This document shows positions 27,557 through 36,980 of a stretch of DNA of 64,000 nt, one piece after another. The notes under the pieces were generated by a model, which ran no database searches, was not told where the DNA came from, and saw only the letters and a program-made list of their open reading frames with translations. Each line of letters opens with the position of its first letter. The stretch's first letter is position 1. Made by a program: the position numbers and the translations under genes. This stretch comes from an uncultured Eubacteriales bacterium (GTDB taxonomy: Bacteria > Bacillota > Clostridia > Peptostreptococcales > Anaerovoracaceae), in the NCBI GenBank assembly GCA_902786355.1, contig CADABZ010000001.1:124001-188000 (forward strand). Reading direction: 5' to 3'.

Positions 27557-28288
27557 TTAGAGGTTTTTCTTCTTGTATATGAAGAATACTGATATTCCGC
27601 CGAGTATGACAAGATACGCCAGCAGTATGACTATGCCGGTCAGATCCGGTGATTCACCATATGAAATACTCCTGATCATTGCGCTTGCCTGGGAGAGCGG
27701 AAGTATCTCTATTATCTGGCGGAAACCGTCCGGCATCTCCTCTGTTGAGAAGAATGTATTACACAGAAATGACATAGGCATGATTATGTACGTATTGAAT
27801 CTCGGTGCATCGGAGTATGTCTTTGACAGAAACGACAGCACGAGAGCAAGCGTCGCGAAGACCATACCGTTGAGCAGCATGATCAGAAAGGAAAGTCCGT
27901 TGAATATAAGGTTATATCTGACAGGTATAGTGAGTATGAGTATTACAGCCGCAGCATACATGCCTCTCAGGCTCCCTCCTATCACCTGTCCGAGAATGAA
28001 CTGCCACAGAGGTGTCGGCGATACCATTACCTGATCAAGGGCCTTCTCATAAAGCCTCTGGACACTCATGTTCTGAGCTATGGCGCTGAAGCTTCCTGTC
28101 ATCGTGACCATTGCCACAAGACCCGGGACGAGAAAGAATATATAAGGCTGCCCGTGGGAAGTCGTCCTTATGCCAAGTCCGAACACTATAAGGTACATCA
28201 AAGGAGAGATCATCGCTGCTACGGTGATCTTGTAGAAATCCCTTCTGAATTCGACCCATTTTTCCCAGAGTACTGTTATAATGCCCAT
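27557..28288 (-). CDS. ABC-2 type transporter permease (DrrB-like)
   Basis: 243 residues with about six membrane helices, of the ABC-2 family that usually works in export. It begins with a cytoplasmic segment ending in EFRRDFYKITVAAMISP, and has the typical VSPTPLWQFILGQVIGG motif in the middle. It is the partner of the ATPase encoded directly upstream (8-bp gap). The substrate is unknown. Its place between cbiL and precorrin-2 dehydrogenase suggests a link with tetrapyrroles or cobalt. Confidence 0.88.
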   Translation of the reverse strand: MGIITVLWEKWVEFRRDFYKITVAAMISPLMYLIVFGLGIRTTSHGQPYIFFLVPGLVAMVTMTGSFSAIAQNMSVQRLYEKALDQVMVSPTPLWQFILGQVIGGSLRGMYAAAVILILTIPVRYNLIFNGLSFLIMLLNGMVFATLALVLSFLSKTYSDAPRFNTYIIMPMSFLCNTFFSTEEMPDGFRQIIEILPLSQASAMIRSISYGESPDLTGIVILLAYLVILGGISVFFIYKKKNL

Positions 28289-28295
28289 TCTTATT

Positions 28296-29132
28296 CTATG
28301 TGATCTTTCTGCCGGCGCACTCTACGAAAACATCCTCGAGTGTGGTAGCGCGAAGTGCTGCATCCGGACCGGCTGTCTCAAGATATCTTATGGCTTCCTC
28401 ACGTGAACCAAAATGTCTGCTGGTAAGCGACATCTCTCCTGTCTGTTCGACAGTGAACCTTCCGAGTTCATCGATGAGTGCCCGAGGAGTATCCAGCTTC
28501 TGAAGTCTGCCGCGGTTGATCATGGCCACTCTGTCGCAGAGAGCTTCTGCTTCTTCGATATAATGCGTGGTCAGTAGGATCGTCATGTCCCTGTCATTGA
28601 CCTGCCTCAGCAGGTTCCACATCTGACGCCTCGAAAGAGCATCCATTCCTGCGGTAGGTTCGTCCAGCAGGAGTATCTCAGGTTTTATGAGAAGAGCGCG
28701 GCAGATCATAAGTTTTCTCTTCATTCCGCCGGACAGATGCCTGACTGTGCGGCGATGGAAGTCAGATAAGCCTGCGAATTCGAAAAGCTCATCTGTTCTG
28801 CTTCTGATTTCCTTCTTCGGAAGAAAATAAAGGCGCCCCTGATATTCCATGACTTCATCCATTGTCATATCCTGGCGCATAGAGTATTCCTGAGTTATGA
28901 CGGCGAGCTTGCGTTTCTGTTCGGATGCCGCTCTTGTAAGCGGTTTCCCGTCAATAAATATCCCGCCTGATGTAGGAAGCAGCACAGTTGACAGCATGCT
29001 TATAGTAGTTGTCTTGCCTGCCCCGTTAGGTCCGAGCAGACCAAAAAACTCGCCGGTCTCTATCCTCAGAGACAGGTTGTCAACTGCAGTAAAATCGCCG
29101 AATTTCTTGGTAAGCTCACGAACTTCGATCAT
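28296..29132 (-). CDS. ABC transporter ATP-binding protein (DrrA-like)
   Basis: 278 residues with Walker A GPNGAGKTT, the signature LSGGMKRKL and Walker B LLLDEPTAGMD followed by the TTHYIEEAE switch histidine. The C-terminal 60 residues are typical of DrrA/CcmA-like exporters. It pairs with the ABC-2 permease just downstream. No CbiMNQO cobalt importer is seen in the operon, so this unit could take a related role, but its family normally exports. Confidence 0.92.
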   Translation of the reverse strand: MIEVRELTKKFGDFTAVDNLSLRIETGEFFGLLGPNGAGKTTTISMLSTVLLPTSGGIFIDGKPLTRAASEQKRKLAVITQEYSMRQDMTMDEVMEYQGRLYFLPKKEIRSRTDELFEFAGLSDFHRRTVRHLSGGMKRKLMICRALLIKPEILLLDEPTAGMDALSRRQMWNLLRQVNDRDMTILLTTHYIEEAEALCDRVAMINRGRLQKLDTPRALIDELGRFTVEQTGEMSLTSRHFGSREEAIRYLETAGPDAALRATTLEDVFVECAGRKIT

Positions 29133-29140
29133 ATAAGGCT

Positions 29141-29833
29141 TCAGTCTTTCCTGTGTTTAGCTACAAGGAGTGTCAGATAACCTGCGTCATCCGGTATCTC
29201 CTCGAGATCTCTGTATAAGTGTTCATTTTCCATGGTGCAGTTCTCTGCGCCCTGCACATCAAGGCCGCTTCTTCTGAGTATATCTTTGACATCTGCCATG
29301 TGGCTTGCAGATTTCATAAGCACATAATTGCCCGGTGATCTGAGATGCTCGTCATTGATATGAAGAGCAGGCAGTATGTGAAGAGGCTCATCCCACTCTG
29401 AGAGAGATATGCCAAGAGAAGCAGCAGCTCCGCAGAATGATGTGACACCGCTGACCAGCTCCACTTTATAGCCGTCCGCCTCAAGCAGATGCTGAATATA
29501 GCTGAAAGTGCAGTATACTGTCGGATCTCCGAGAGTAAGATAGATTACATTCTTTCCTGCGTCAAGATAGCTCTCTATGGTATCAGCTGCTTTGCGGTGA
29601 CTGATACTGATAGCTTCCCGGTCCATGAACATAGGCATAACGATGCTGATAAGCTCCTTGTCAGCAAGTTCAGGCACAGCAGCAGCGGCGATCTCATAAG
29701 CTTTTGTCTGCTGCGGGACCTTGCCGGGAAGTGCGATTATATCATTTTCACGTATAAGTCTGCATGCCTTCAGTGTCATAAGCTCCGGGTCGCCCGGCCC
29801 TACGCCCACTCCATAAGCTGTTCCTTTATTCAT
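29141..29833 (-). CDS. cbiL: Cobalt-precorrin-2 C20-methyltransferase
   Basis: 230 residues of the tetrapyrrole SAM-methyltransferase family (GVGVGPGDPELMTLKA at the start, TLGDPTVYCTF, and LVSGVTSFCGAAA). CbiL methylates C20 of cobalt-sirohydrochlorin, the first corrin-specific step. The start at 29833 has GGGGGA 5 bases upstream and overlaps the hemC-cobA-hemD stop by 8 bases. A longer frame to 29854 is unlikely. Confidence 0.94.
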   Translation of the reverse strand: MNKGTAYGVGVGPGDPELMTLKACRLIRENDIIALPGKVPQQTKAYEIAAAAVPELADKELISIVMPMFMDREAISISHRKAADTIESYLDAGKNVIYLTLGDPTVYCTFSYIQHLLEADGYKVELVSGVTSFCGAAASLGISLSEWDEPLHILPALHINDEHLRSPGNYVLMKSASHMADVKDILRRSGLDVQGAENCTMENEHLYRDLEEIPDDAGYLTLLVAKHRKD

Positions 29834-32267
29834 ACTTTTCCCCCTGCTCTTCAAGTTTTGAGACGAGTGATTCGAGTGTCGCTTCGTCTGAGATGAACGT
29901 CTGCATTCCGTACTGACCGGCCTGGGCTGCAGTCTGCCTGCCTATGCATATTGCTTTTATACCGGTAAGGTCATCAAGTCCGCATCCTTTTGCAAATCCT
30001 CTGACTGTGGAAGCGCTGGTGAATACAGCATATGTATCAGGATCGCTGAAGACTTTCTCCGCGTCGAACCAGTCAAAGCTCCTGTACTCTGTATCATAGG
30101 TTGCGATATCTTCGATAACTGCGCCTTTGACTGCTGAAAGTTCTTCAACGAGTTCTTTGTTTCCGATCCTTGCTCTCGGTATAAGGACTCTGTCTCCGTC
30201 TCTCAGCATGCGCGAGAGCTCCCTTCCGAGGTGAAGGCCATCATATACCGATGGTATCATGTCCGGTCTGATCCCGTATTTCTTAAGCTCAGCTTCAGAT
30301 CCTTTTCCCATACAGGCGATCCGGCTGTATGCAAGATCACGTATATCATTTTCCTGAAGGAAGGTATCCATGAAGACACGGACACCGCTCGGGCTTGTGA
30401 ATACTATCCATTCATATTTTCCGGCAGCAATATTTCTGCAGGCTCTTTCAGGCTCACCATGCTCGTGAACAGGTTCTATCCTTATCGTCGGCAGTTCGAT
30501 GACTTCGGCACCTTTCTCTCTGAGCATCGCAGAAAGCCGTGAGCTGAGTTCTCTCGGTCTTGTGACGACCGCACGGATGCCGGACAGCGGAAGAGCTGGC
30601 CGCCAGCTGAATTTATCAGAAAGAGCAGCCACGTCACCTATAACTATCACAGCAGGTGTTTTGACTTTCTGTCTGCGGGCTTCCTGTTCAAGCTCTTCGA
30701 GAGTGGATCGTATTAGTCTCTGTTCTGAGGTCGTTCCTTTCTCCACGATCGCAGCAGGAGTATCAGGATCCATTCCTGCACTCAGAAGCCCACCGCATAT
30801 GGAAGGGATCGATGATATACCCATCAGGAAGACCAGTGTGCCGCCGGCTTCTGTCAGAGCAACATAGTCTATGTTATGTGTGTTGTCTTTGCGCCTGTGA
30901 CCTGTGATCACATGAACGGATGAACACAGATCTCTGTGAGTGACCGGGATGCCTGCATATGCAGGTGCCGCAAAGGCACTTGTGATCCCCGGGACGATCT
31001 CGTAGGAGATACCGTTCTCGCTGAGAAGCTCAAGCTCTTCACCGCCCCGTCCGAAGACAAAAGGATCGCCGCCTTTGAGTCTGACTACCTTCCTGCCTTC
31101 CATAGCTTTGTCAAGGATCAGCCTGTTGATCTTCTCCTGTTCAAGCGTATGTCTTCCGGATCGTTTCCCGACATAAATAAGCTCAGCGCTGTCAGGCACA
31201 TATGACATTATTCCGGATCCTACAAGTGCATCGTATATTACAGTATCTGCAGAAGACAGAACATCTCTGCCCCTGATCGTCAGAAGGCCTGCATCACCCG
31301 GACCTGCTCCGACAAGCCATACCTTGCCGGGCCCTTTTGGCTTCTGTGTCCTGCCTTCCATCTCATCGCCGATCATTCTTGCGAGCTTGGCTCCGAGGCT
31401 GGATGCATCTGAAACCGGGCCGCTTATATGAGATCTGAACAGCCTGTCCCGTTCAGCATCATATCTCATTCCGGTGATGTTGACTGTATCATCTCTGACC
31501 CACGAATAGGCAGTATCAGGCGAGCCGCAGTCCGCTCCGGCTTCTCTTATGAAAGCCCTCTCAGCTTCCGCACATATCCTCGACTCGCGGCAGTCTGCCC
31601 CGCTGAGGAATGCAAAAGTATCCGAAGCCCTGACCTGTACGCCGAGTATTCCCTGGCAGGGAGCCGGGATCATCTCTTCCGGTCCGAAATATCTGCTGAT
31701 CCGATGAGTGAGGCCAAGTCTTTTGACTCCGGCAGCAGCGAGAATGATCGCTGAGTACTGTCCTTCATCAAGTTTTCTTATACGTGTCTCAACATTGCCT
31801 CTTACCGGAGCTGTTTCTATGCCGGGATACAGCTCTTTGATCTGCAGAGCTCTTCTCAGGCTGGAAGTTCCTACAGGAAGAGACGGATCTATTTCGTCTT
31901 TTCCTTCCGGGAGTATAAGTACATCCCTCGGGTCCTCCCTGATAGAGTATGCTGCAAGCGGCAGATCTTCAGGGATGTCAAGCGGCATATCCTTAAGGCT
32001 GTGGACAGTGATATCTGCTTCACCTGTTCTGAGAGCATTATCAAGCTCCCTGACAAAAAGACCTTTGCCTCCGATCTTATCAAGTGTCCTGTCAAGTATC
32101 CTGTCGCCTGTAGTCTTCATGGTCACCAGATCAGTGATTATCCACGGGTCTGTATGACGGATGCTGTCTCTGACTATCTCCGCCTGTATGACGGCGAGTC
32201 TGCTTTCCCTGCATGCTATTCTGATCCTGCGTCTGTAATAATTCATTGCTTCTGTCCGTACCGGCAT
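29826..32267 (-). CDS. HemC-CobA-HemD trifunctional fusion
   Basis: 813 residues carrying three successive enzymes. Residues 1-305 are porphobilinogen deaminase (GGKGLFVRELDNAL, ITVHSLKDMP, dipyrromethane Cys in AGADCGSP near 247). Residues 314-556 are uroporphyrinogen III C-methyltransferase (VGAGPGDAGLLTIRG, VVRLKGGDPFVFGRGGEE). Residues 561-813 are uroporphyrinogen III synthase (VVTRPRELSSRL, VFTSPSGVRVF, FTSASTVRGF). Together they turn porphobilinogen into precorrin-2. The ATG at 32267 overlaps the hemB stop as TGATG; an ATG at 32246 is an alternative. CobA-HemD fusions are common in Clostridia; adding HemC is rarer. Confidence 0.95.
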   Translation of the reverse strand: MPVRTEAMNYYRRRIRIACRESRLAVIQAEIVRDSIRHTDPWIITDLVTMKTTGDRILDRTLDKIGGKGLFVRELDNALRTGEADITVHSLKDMPLDIPEDLPLAAYSIREDPRDVLILPEGKDEIDPSLPVGTSSLRRALQIKELYPGIETAPVRGNVETRIRKLDEGQYSAIILAAAGVKRLGLTHRISRYFGPEEMIPAPCQGILGVQVRASDTFAFLSGADCRESRICAEAERAFIREAGADCGSPDTAYSWVRDDTVNITGMRYDAERDRLFRSHISGPVSDASSLGAKLARMIGDEMEGRTQKPKGPGKVWLVGAGPGDAGLLTIRGRDVLSSADTVIYDALVGSGIMSYVPDSAELIYVGKRSGRHTLEQEKINRLILDKAMEGRKVVRLKGGDPFVFGRGGEELELLSENGISYEIVPGITSAFAAPAYAGIPVTHRDLCSSVHVITGHRRKDNTHNIDYVALTEAGGTLVFLMGISSIPSICGGLLSAGMDPDTPAAIVEKGTTSEQRLIRSTLEELEQEARRQKVKTPAVIVIGDVAALSDKFSWRPALPLSGIRAVVTRPRELSSRLSAMLREKGAEVIELPTIRIEPVHEHGEPERACRNIAAGKYEWIVFTSPSGVRVFMDTFLQENDIRDLAYSRIACMGKGSEAELKKYGIRPDMIPSVYDGLHLGRELSRMLRDGDRVLIPRARIGNKELVEELSAVKGAVIEDIATYDTEYRSFDWFDAEKVFSDPDTYAVFTSASTVRGFAKGCGLDDLTGIKAICIGRQTAAQAGQYGMQTFISDEATLESLVSKLEEQGEKYE

Positions 32268-33271
32268 CAGCCGATAATTCCTTCTCTTATGCATTCAGCG
32301 AGTTCTTTCGCATAATATGTCTCGTATATGGAAGCTCCTGCACGATATGCGGAGACTGCCATCTCACACATTATTTTCTTTTCATCGACCCAGCCTTTTT
32401 CAGCGGCAGCCTTGACCATGGCATACTCACCGCTGACACTGTATGTAGCAACCGGGATATCCGTACGTTCATATACATCTCTGATGATATCCTGGCACGA
32501 CATGCACGGCTTGACCATTACGATATCAGCTCCTTCTTCAACATCCAGGAGTGCTTCTTTGATCGCTTCTCTTCTGTTGTGAAAATCCATCTGATAGCTT
32601 CTGCGGTCACCGAAGGACGGTGCTGATCCGGCAGCTTCTCTGAACGGGCCATAGAATGACGAAGCGAATTTTGAAGCATATGACATGATCGGAATATCTG
32701 TGAATCCGTTCGCATCAAGAGCACTTCTTATAGCTGCTACTCTGCCGTCCATCATATCTGACGGAGCTACCATATCTGATCCGGCAAGAGCATGTGAAAC
32801 AGCTGTTTCCTGCAGCAGCTTCAGCGTTTTGTCGTTATCCACATCATGTCTTCCGCGGCATTCACATACTACGCCGCAGTGGCCGTGTGAAGTATATTCG
32901 CACAGGCATACATCTGTTATAACATACATTTCAGGATATTTGTTCTTGATATAGCTGACAGCGCGCTGGATTATACCATCCTCAGCATATGCCTGAGTAC
33001 CCATTTCGTCCTTATGGTCAGGTATACCGAAGAGCATTATGCTGCTGACACCTGCTTCAAGGAGTTCTTCTATACATCTGTCTGTCATATCCACAGTATA
33101 TCTGTACTGCCCGGGAAGTGCACTGATCTCGCAGACCTGTGATTTTCCGTCCATGACAAACATCGGATAGATAAGCGAAGATTCACTTATTCTTGTTTCT
33201 CTTACCATCCTGCGTAGTTCGGGGGTGCTGCGCAACCTTCTCGGTCTGTTGATTAGTTCCATAATCTGCAT
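32267..33271 (-). CDS. hemB: Delta-aminolevulinic acid dehydratase (porphobilinogen synthase)
   Basis: 334 residues, full length. Schiff-base lysines are in MSYASKFAS and VMVKPCM. The zinc site DVCLCEYTSHGHCG has all three cysteines, so this is the zinc-dependent class. It condenses two aminolevulinate molecules. Weak purine-rich sequence lies upstream of the ATG; an ATG three codons on is possible. hemA and hemL are missing from the operon, so aminolevulinate must come from elsewhere. Confidence 0.96.
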   Translation of the reverse strand: MQIMELINRPRRLRSTPELRRMVRETRISESSLIYPMFVMDGKSQVCEISALPGQYRYTVDMTDRCIEELLEAGVSSIMLFGIPDHKDEMGTQAYAEDGIIQRAVSYIKNKYPEMYVITDVCLCEYTSHGHCGVVCECRGRHDVDNDKTLKLLQETAVSHALAGSDMVAPSDMMDGRVAAIRSALDANGFTDIPIMSYASKFASSFYGPFREAAGSAPSFGDRRSYQMDFHNRREAIKEALLDVEEGADIVMVKPCMSCQDIIRDVYERTDIPVATYSVSGEYAMVKAAAEKGWVDEKKIMCEMAVSAYRAGASIYETYYAKELAECIREGIIG

Positions 33272-33333
33272 ACTCTCTTTCTCTGTTTTATATTGTTAAG
33301 CAAAAGGTCTTGTCAGATCCGGTTGCGGGATCT

Positions 33334-33570
33334 CTATTTTCTGATCATTTCCATGATCCTGTCGTAATTCTCAGCTCTGTGAGGGAATGTGCAACCGGTA
33401 CAGACCTTGATAGTCTTTTCGTCCCTCACCTTGTACTTCGGCTCTCCCGGACATCTGTCGAGGTGATACATCGGGCAGTAGCAGAAGAGGCAGTTGAGCT
33501 CTTCTATCCCCTGATGACAAGGGTAGTATTCACATTCTCTGTTTTCAAAAAACCTGCTTGAATTGTCCAT
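33334..33570 (-). CDS. Small cysteine-rich protein of cobalamin clusters
   Basis: 78 residues with nine cysteines (RECEYYPCH, LNCLFCYCP, DRCPGE, VCTGCTFPH), matching the cysteine-rich small domain family found as a single gene or fused to cobalamin enzymes. Metal or iron-sulfur binding is likely; function is unknown. It overlaps the end of cbiA by 26 bases, and its own ribosome site is weak, so translation may depend on cbiA. Confidence 0.85.
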   Translation of the reverse strand: MDNSSRFFENRECEYYPCHQGIEELNCLFCYCPMYHLDRCPGEPKYKVRDEKTIKVCTGCTFPHRAENYDRIMEMIRK

Positions 33571-34951
33571 ATCTTATCATCTCTTCTTTCAGCTGCAATA
33601 TGATCTCAGGGCATGAATCGTACCACAGATGAGGATAGCCCCATATGTGTCCTTTATCTGCATGGATGCAGTCCCATTCAGCGTGACCTCCGGGCTTTAC
33701 GGCGTGAGCATCTGTTCCGTTATTGTCACTGTCAAAATAATGGAATTCATGGCCTTTTACTTTAAGCCCGTCCGGAAAGCTTATATCTATATATCCGAAT
33801 CTTCCCAGTCTGCCTGTATAGTGGCTGTCTCCTCTGATGACACCGCACATTGGCCAGCTCCTGCCTTCCTGATCTGTAAGAGTATCAAGAAGATACATGA
33901 AGCCTCCGCACTCAGCAAGGCCCGGCATGCCGTTTTCAATGGCCTGCCTTACAGAATCCTTCATAGAAGTATTGGCAGAAAGCCTGTCGGCATAAAGCTC
34001 AGGATAGCCGCCTCCGAGAAGTATTCCGTCAGCTTCAGGAGGCACCGAGCTGTCATGAAGCGGTGAGAATTCCAGTATACTTATACCGGCATTCTCAAGG
34101 CTGTGCAGGTTTTCCTCATAGTAGAAGCAGAAAGCTTCATCTCTCGCTACAGCTATGACCGGTGCTGTTCCCTGAGGATCCGGGTCTGTAACATGTCTGC
34201 TGTGATCAGTTATATTGCCGGAAACTGCCGGTTCACAGGTGCTGCACTCTCCCATTATGCTCATAAGAGCATCCATATCGATATGTTTCTCCAGAAGATC
34301 TGAAGCAGCATCGATCTGACTTGTCATATCGCTTATCTCGTGCGGCATGACAAGTCCGAGGTGCCTGCTCTCAAGATGGATATCTGATGAGGACGGAATG
34401 CCTCCGAGAAGATTCACATCTTCCGGTATACAGCCTGAGATCAGCGGCGAGATCTTACGGTAGTACTGAGGTGATATACGGTTTAGTATGATACCTTTTA
34501 TCAGGCCGTATGTATCGTCTGACAGGATGCCTTTGATCAGTGAGGTCATCGTCTGACCCATACCTTTGACATCCATCACAAGTACTACAGGAGTATCTGT
34601 GATCCTCGCTATATCATAGCATGAGCCTCTCATATCAGGCGAGCTTCCTGCAGCCTGGACTCCGCTGACAGTTATGCCGTCATAGATACCCATGACGCCC
34701 TCTATCACAGCATATTCATGAGCAGAACGCGATATTATCGATCTTATCTCATCCTCATCTGAGAAAAAGCTGTCAAGGTTGCCGCCTGGTATGCCGAGAA
34801 CGCGCCTGTGGAACATCGGATCGATATAGTCAGGTCCGCATTTGAAAGAAGCCGGATCAAGTCCCCGTCTTGCAAGCAGCCTGAGAAGAGCGCATGTCAT
34901 GAGAGTTTTGCCGCTGCCGCTTGCAGGAGCTGCTATCATTACACGCTTCAT
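33545..34951 (-). CDS. cbiA: Cobyrinate a,c-diamide synthase
   Basis: 468 residues. The N-terminal dethiobiotin-synthetase-like ATPase domain has ASGSGKT, and FKCGPDYIDPMFH is typical of CbiA. The C-terminal glutamine amidotransferase domain has LLGGGYPELYAD and the nucleophile in LAECGGFMYL. It amidates the a and c side chains of cobyrinate. The start overlaps the preceding stop (ATGA) with GGGAGG 6 bases upstream. Confidence 0.96.
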   Translation of the reverse strand: MKRVMIAAPASGSGKTLMTCALLRLLARRGLDPASFKCGPDYIDPMFHRRVLGIPGGNLDSFFSDEDEIRSIISRSAHEYAVIEGVMGIYDGITVSGVQAAGSSPDMRGSCYDIARITDTPVVLVMDVKGMGQTMTSLIKGILSDDTYGLIKGIILNRISPQYYRKISPLISGCIPEDVNLLGGIPSSSDIHLESRHLGLVMPHEISDMTSQIDAASDLLEKHIDMDALMSIMGECSTCEPAVSGNITDHSRHVTDPDPQGTAPVIAVARDEAFCFYYEENLHSLENAGISILEFSPLHDSSVPPEADGILLGGGYPELYADRLSANTSMKDSVRQAIENGMPGLAECGGFMYLLDTLTDQEGRSWPMCGVIRGDSHYTGRLGRFGYIDISFPDGLKVKGHEFHYFDSDNNGTDAHAVKPGGHAEWDCIHADKGHIWGYPHLWYDSCPEIILQLKEEMIRYGQFKQVF

Positions 34952-36972
34952 ATGCTGCCTCCCGACTGCTTCTGTATCTGTCCCCGGAGGGTGAAAGAAG
35001 CGATCATGACAGGATTTTCTGCTGTCATCAGATGATATCTTCCGAGCTCTCTTGATCTCGATACAGATACCTGTTCTATATTAAGATCCTCTATGTCAAA
35101 CTCTCTTACAGCTGACTGTATCTCAGCGATAGTCTCAAGGCTTACAGCATTGATGACTACTCTGGTCCCATCCGGCAGCGAGTTGATAATATCCATAAGC
35201 CTGCCATTGCTACCTCCGATGAACGCATGCGTCGGTGGCGTAAGGCCGGCAAGAGCTTCCGGTGCACAGCCTTTTACGACAGTTATGTTGGAAGCTCCGA
35301 AAGCTTCAGCATTTGAACGGATCAGTTCACATGCCTCGTCCTTCATCTCGATAGCGTATACGCTTACAGAATCACTCAGCCCGGCAGATTCGCAAGCAAT
35401 TGAGCCGCTGCCGCTTCCGATATCATAGAGTACAGAGCCTTTTCTGAGCCCGAGTCTCAGTATGCTTAAGTGTCTGACTGATTCTTTGGTCATCGGGACT
35501 TTGCCTCTTATGAACTTATCATCGGCAATTACCGGCATAAGAAGAGGCTCATGTGCATCCGGATTGGTGATGACTGCTATATACAGCCCTTTCTTTTCTA
35601 TATTCAGGCATTCATCATGCGTCAGATGAAGTATCTCTTCTTCCGGATATGAGAGCTGATAGCCCAGAGTCACCGTAGTATTCGATAATTTATTATCGTT
35701 AAGAAGCGTCCCGATCTTCCTGACATCCTTATCTCCGGACAGAAGCACGACAGTTTTGTTCCTGCGCTTCACGGTACTGATAAAATCCGCGACAGCTATG
35801 CGGTCATCAGACCTTCCGTGAAGGCTTATCAGGCCTGCATCCGTATAATCTTCGCCTGTAACTGCAGCGAAGTAAGCGAAAGAAGATATTCCCGGCAGAG
35901 TATTTATTTCATATTCATAACCTTTCTCCTCAAGCCATGATGAAAGCTCCTTCTTCATGCGAAGCGCCCCGCTCGAGAAGCCTGTATCACCTGAGAACAG
36001 TACCGCTATCCGTTCAGGGCATTTCTCTTCTATTACAGGTATTATGTCCTTTGCTCTGTAGTATGGATATGCAGGTCTGTCCTGATACGAAGCTATCATC
36101 CTGCCGGCTCCGAAGAGTATCCCGGCTATTTTGACTGCTTCACTGGCTTCGCGAGTCATATGTGAAGCATCTCCCGGACCGGTGCCGACCAGATCTATAT
36201 GTATATGTCTTCTCGCAGCACTGCCTGTGCTGAAGTATTTTCTGAGAGCCTCATCAACTGTAAGGCCTGTTTCTTCCTGCGGTCTTCCGATCATGTATAC
36301 AGAAATGCCTGCGTCAGCTGCTGCTTTGAGCTTTTCCGGCAGCCCTCCGGCTCTTCCGCTTGATTTTGTGACCATGATGCTGATCCCGAAATGCTTTATA
36401 ACTGCACTGTTGAGCTGAGCAGAAAACGGCCCCTGCATTGCTATTACATTTCTTCCTGTGATCCCGGCATCCGAGCACAGTCTTATGCTCTCCTCTGAAG
36501 GCAGGACTCTTACATACAGTCTTTCGCAGAGTCCCTCCTTCGCGGTGAACACCTTAAGATCCTTGCTTCCTGTAGTGAGCAGGATATTTCCTTCCGATGC
36601 AGCAAGAGCCTCAGCACAGCTCTCGGGACTGTCAAAATATCTTATATCGCCGGCTACGGATGTTTCCGGTCTGTAGATCCTCACGTATTCTCTGCCCGTC
36701 TCTTCGCAAGCTGAGCGGATGTTTTCGGATACTGCATCAGCGTACGGGTGAGTGGCATCGAAAACTATGCTTCCTTCTACTGAGATAAGATCTTTCATCT
36801 GATCTGCGTCAAGGCGGCCCTCACGCACATCAGCGTGCTCATCAGGATGCATCACAAGTCTGCCGTAGCCCGTTGCCACGCATACTATATGGTCAGTCTG
36901 CATTGCTGACAGGGCTTCCGACAGTGTTCTGCCTTCAGTTGTTCCGGAGAAAATTACAGGTCTTAAGTCCAT
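34948..36972 (-). CDS. CbiJ-CbiE-CbiT trifunctional fusion
   Basis: 674 residues: cobalt-precorrin-6A reductase (about 1-245; IFSGTTEGR, FDATHPYA, TTGSKDL), cobalt-precorrin-7 C5-methyltransferase CbiE (about 256-470; VGTGPGDASHMT, FSGDTGF, LPGISSFAYFAA) and cobalt-precorrin-6B C15-methyltransferase/decarboxylase CbiT (about 485-674; KVPMTKESVR, SAM motif YDIGSGSGSI). CbiE-CbiT fusion is the CobL arrangement; joining CbiJ at the front is less usual. These are consecutive steps, so channelling is plausible. GAGGGA lies upstream of the ATG. Confidence 0.95.
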   Translation of the reverse strand: MDLRPVIFSGTTEGRTLSEALSAMQTDHIVCVATGYGRLVMHPDEHADVREGRLDADQMKDLISVEGSIVFDATHPYADAVSENIRSACEETGREYVRIYRPETSVAGDIRYFDSPESCAEALAASEGNILLTTGSKDLKVFTAKEGLCERLYVRVLPSEESIRLCSDAGITGRNVIAMQGPFSAQLNSAVIKHFGISIMVTKSSGRAGGLPEKLKAAADAGISVYMIGRPQEETGLTVDEALRKYFSTGSAARRHIHIDLVGTGPGDASHMTREASEAVKIAGILFGAGRMIASYQDRPAYPYYRAKDIIPVIEEKCPERIAVLFSGDTGFSSGALRMKKELSSWLEEKGYEYEINTLPGISSFAYFAAVTGEDYTDAGLISLHGRSDDRIAVADFISTVKRRNKTVVLLSGDKDVRKIGTLLNDNKLSNTTVTLGYQLSYPEEEILHLTHDECLNIEKKGLYIAVITNPDAHEPLLMPVIADDKFIRGKVPMTKESVRHLSILRLGLRKGSVLYDIGSGSGSIACESAGLSDSVSVYAIEMKDEACELIRSNAEAFGASNITVVKGCAPEALAGLTPPTHAFIGGSNGRLMDIINSLPDGTRVVINAVSLETIAEIQSAVREFDIEDLNIEQVSVSRSRELGRYHLMTAENPVMIASFTLRGQIQKQSGGSI

Positions 36973-36980
36973 GATGTCCC

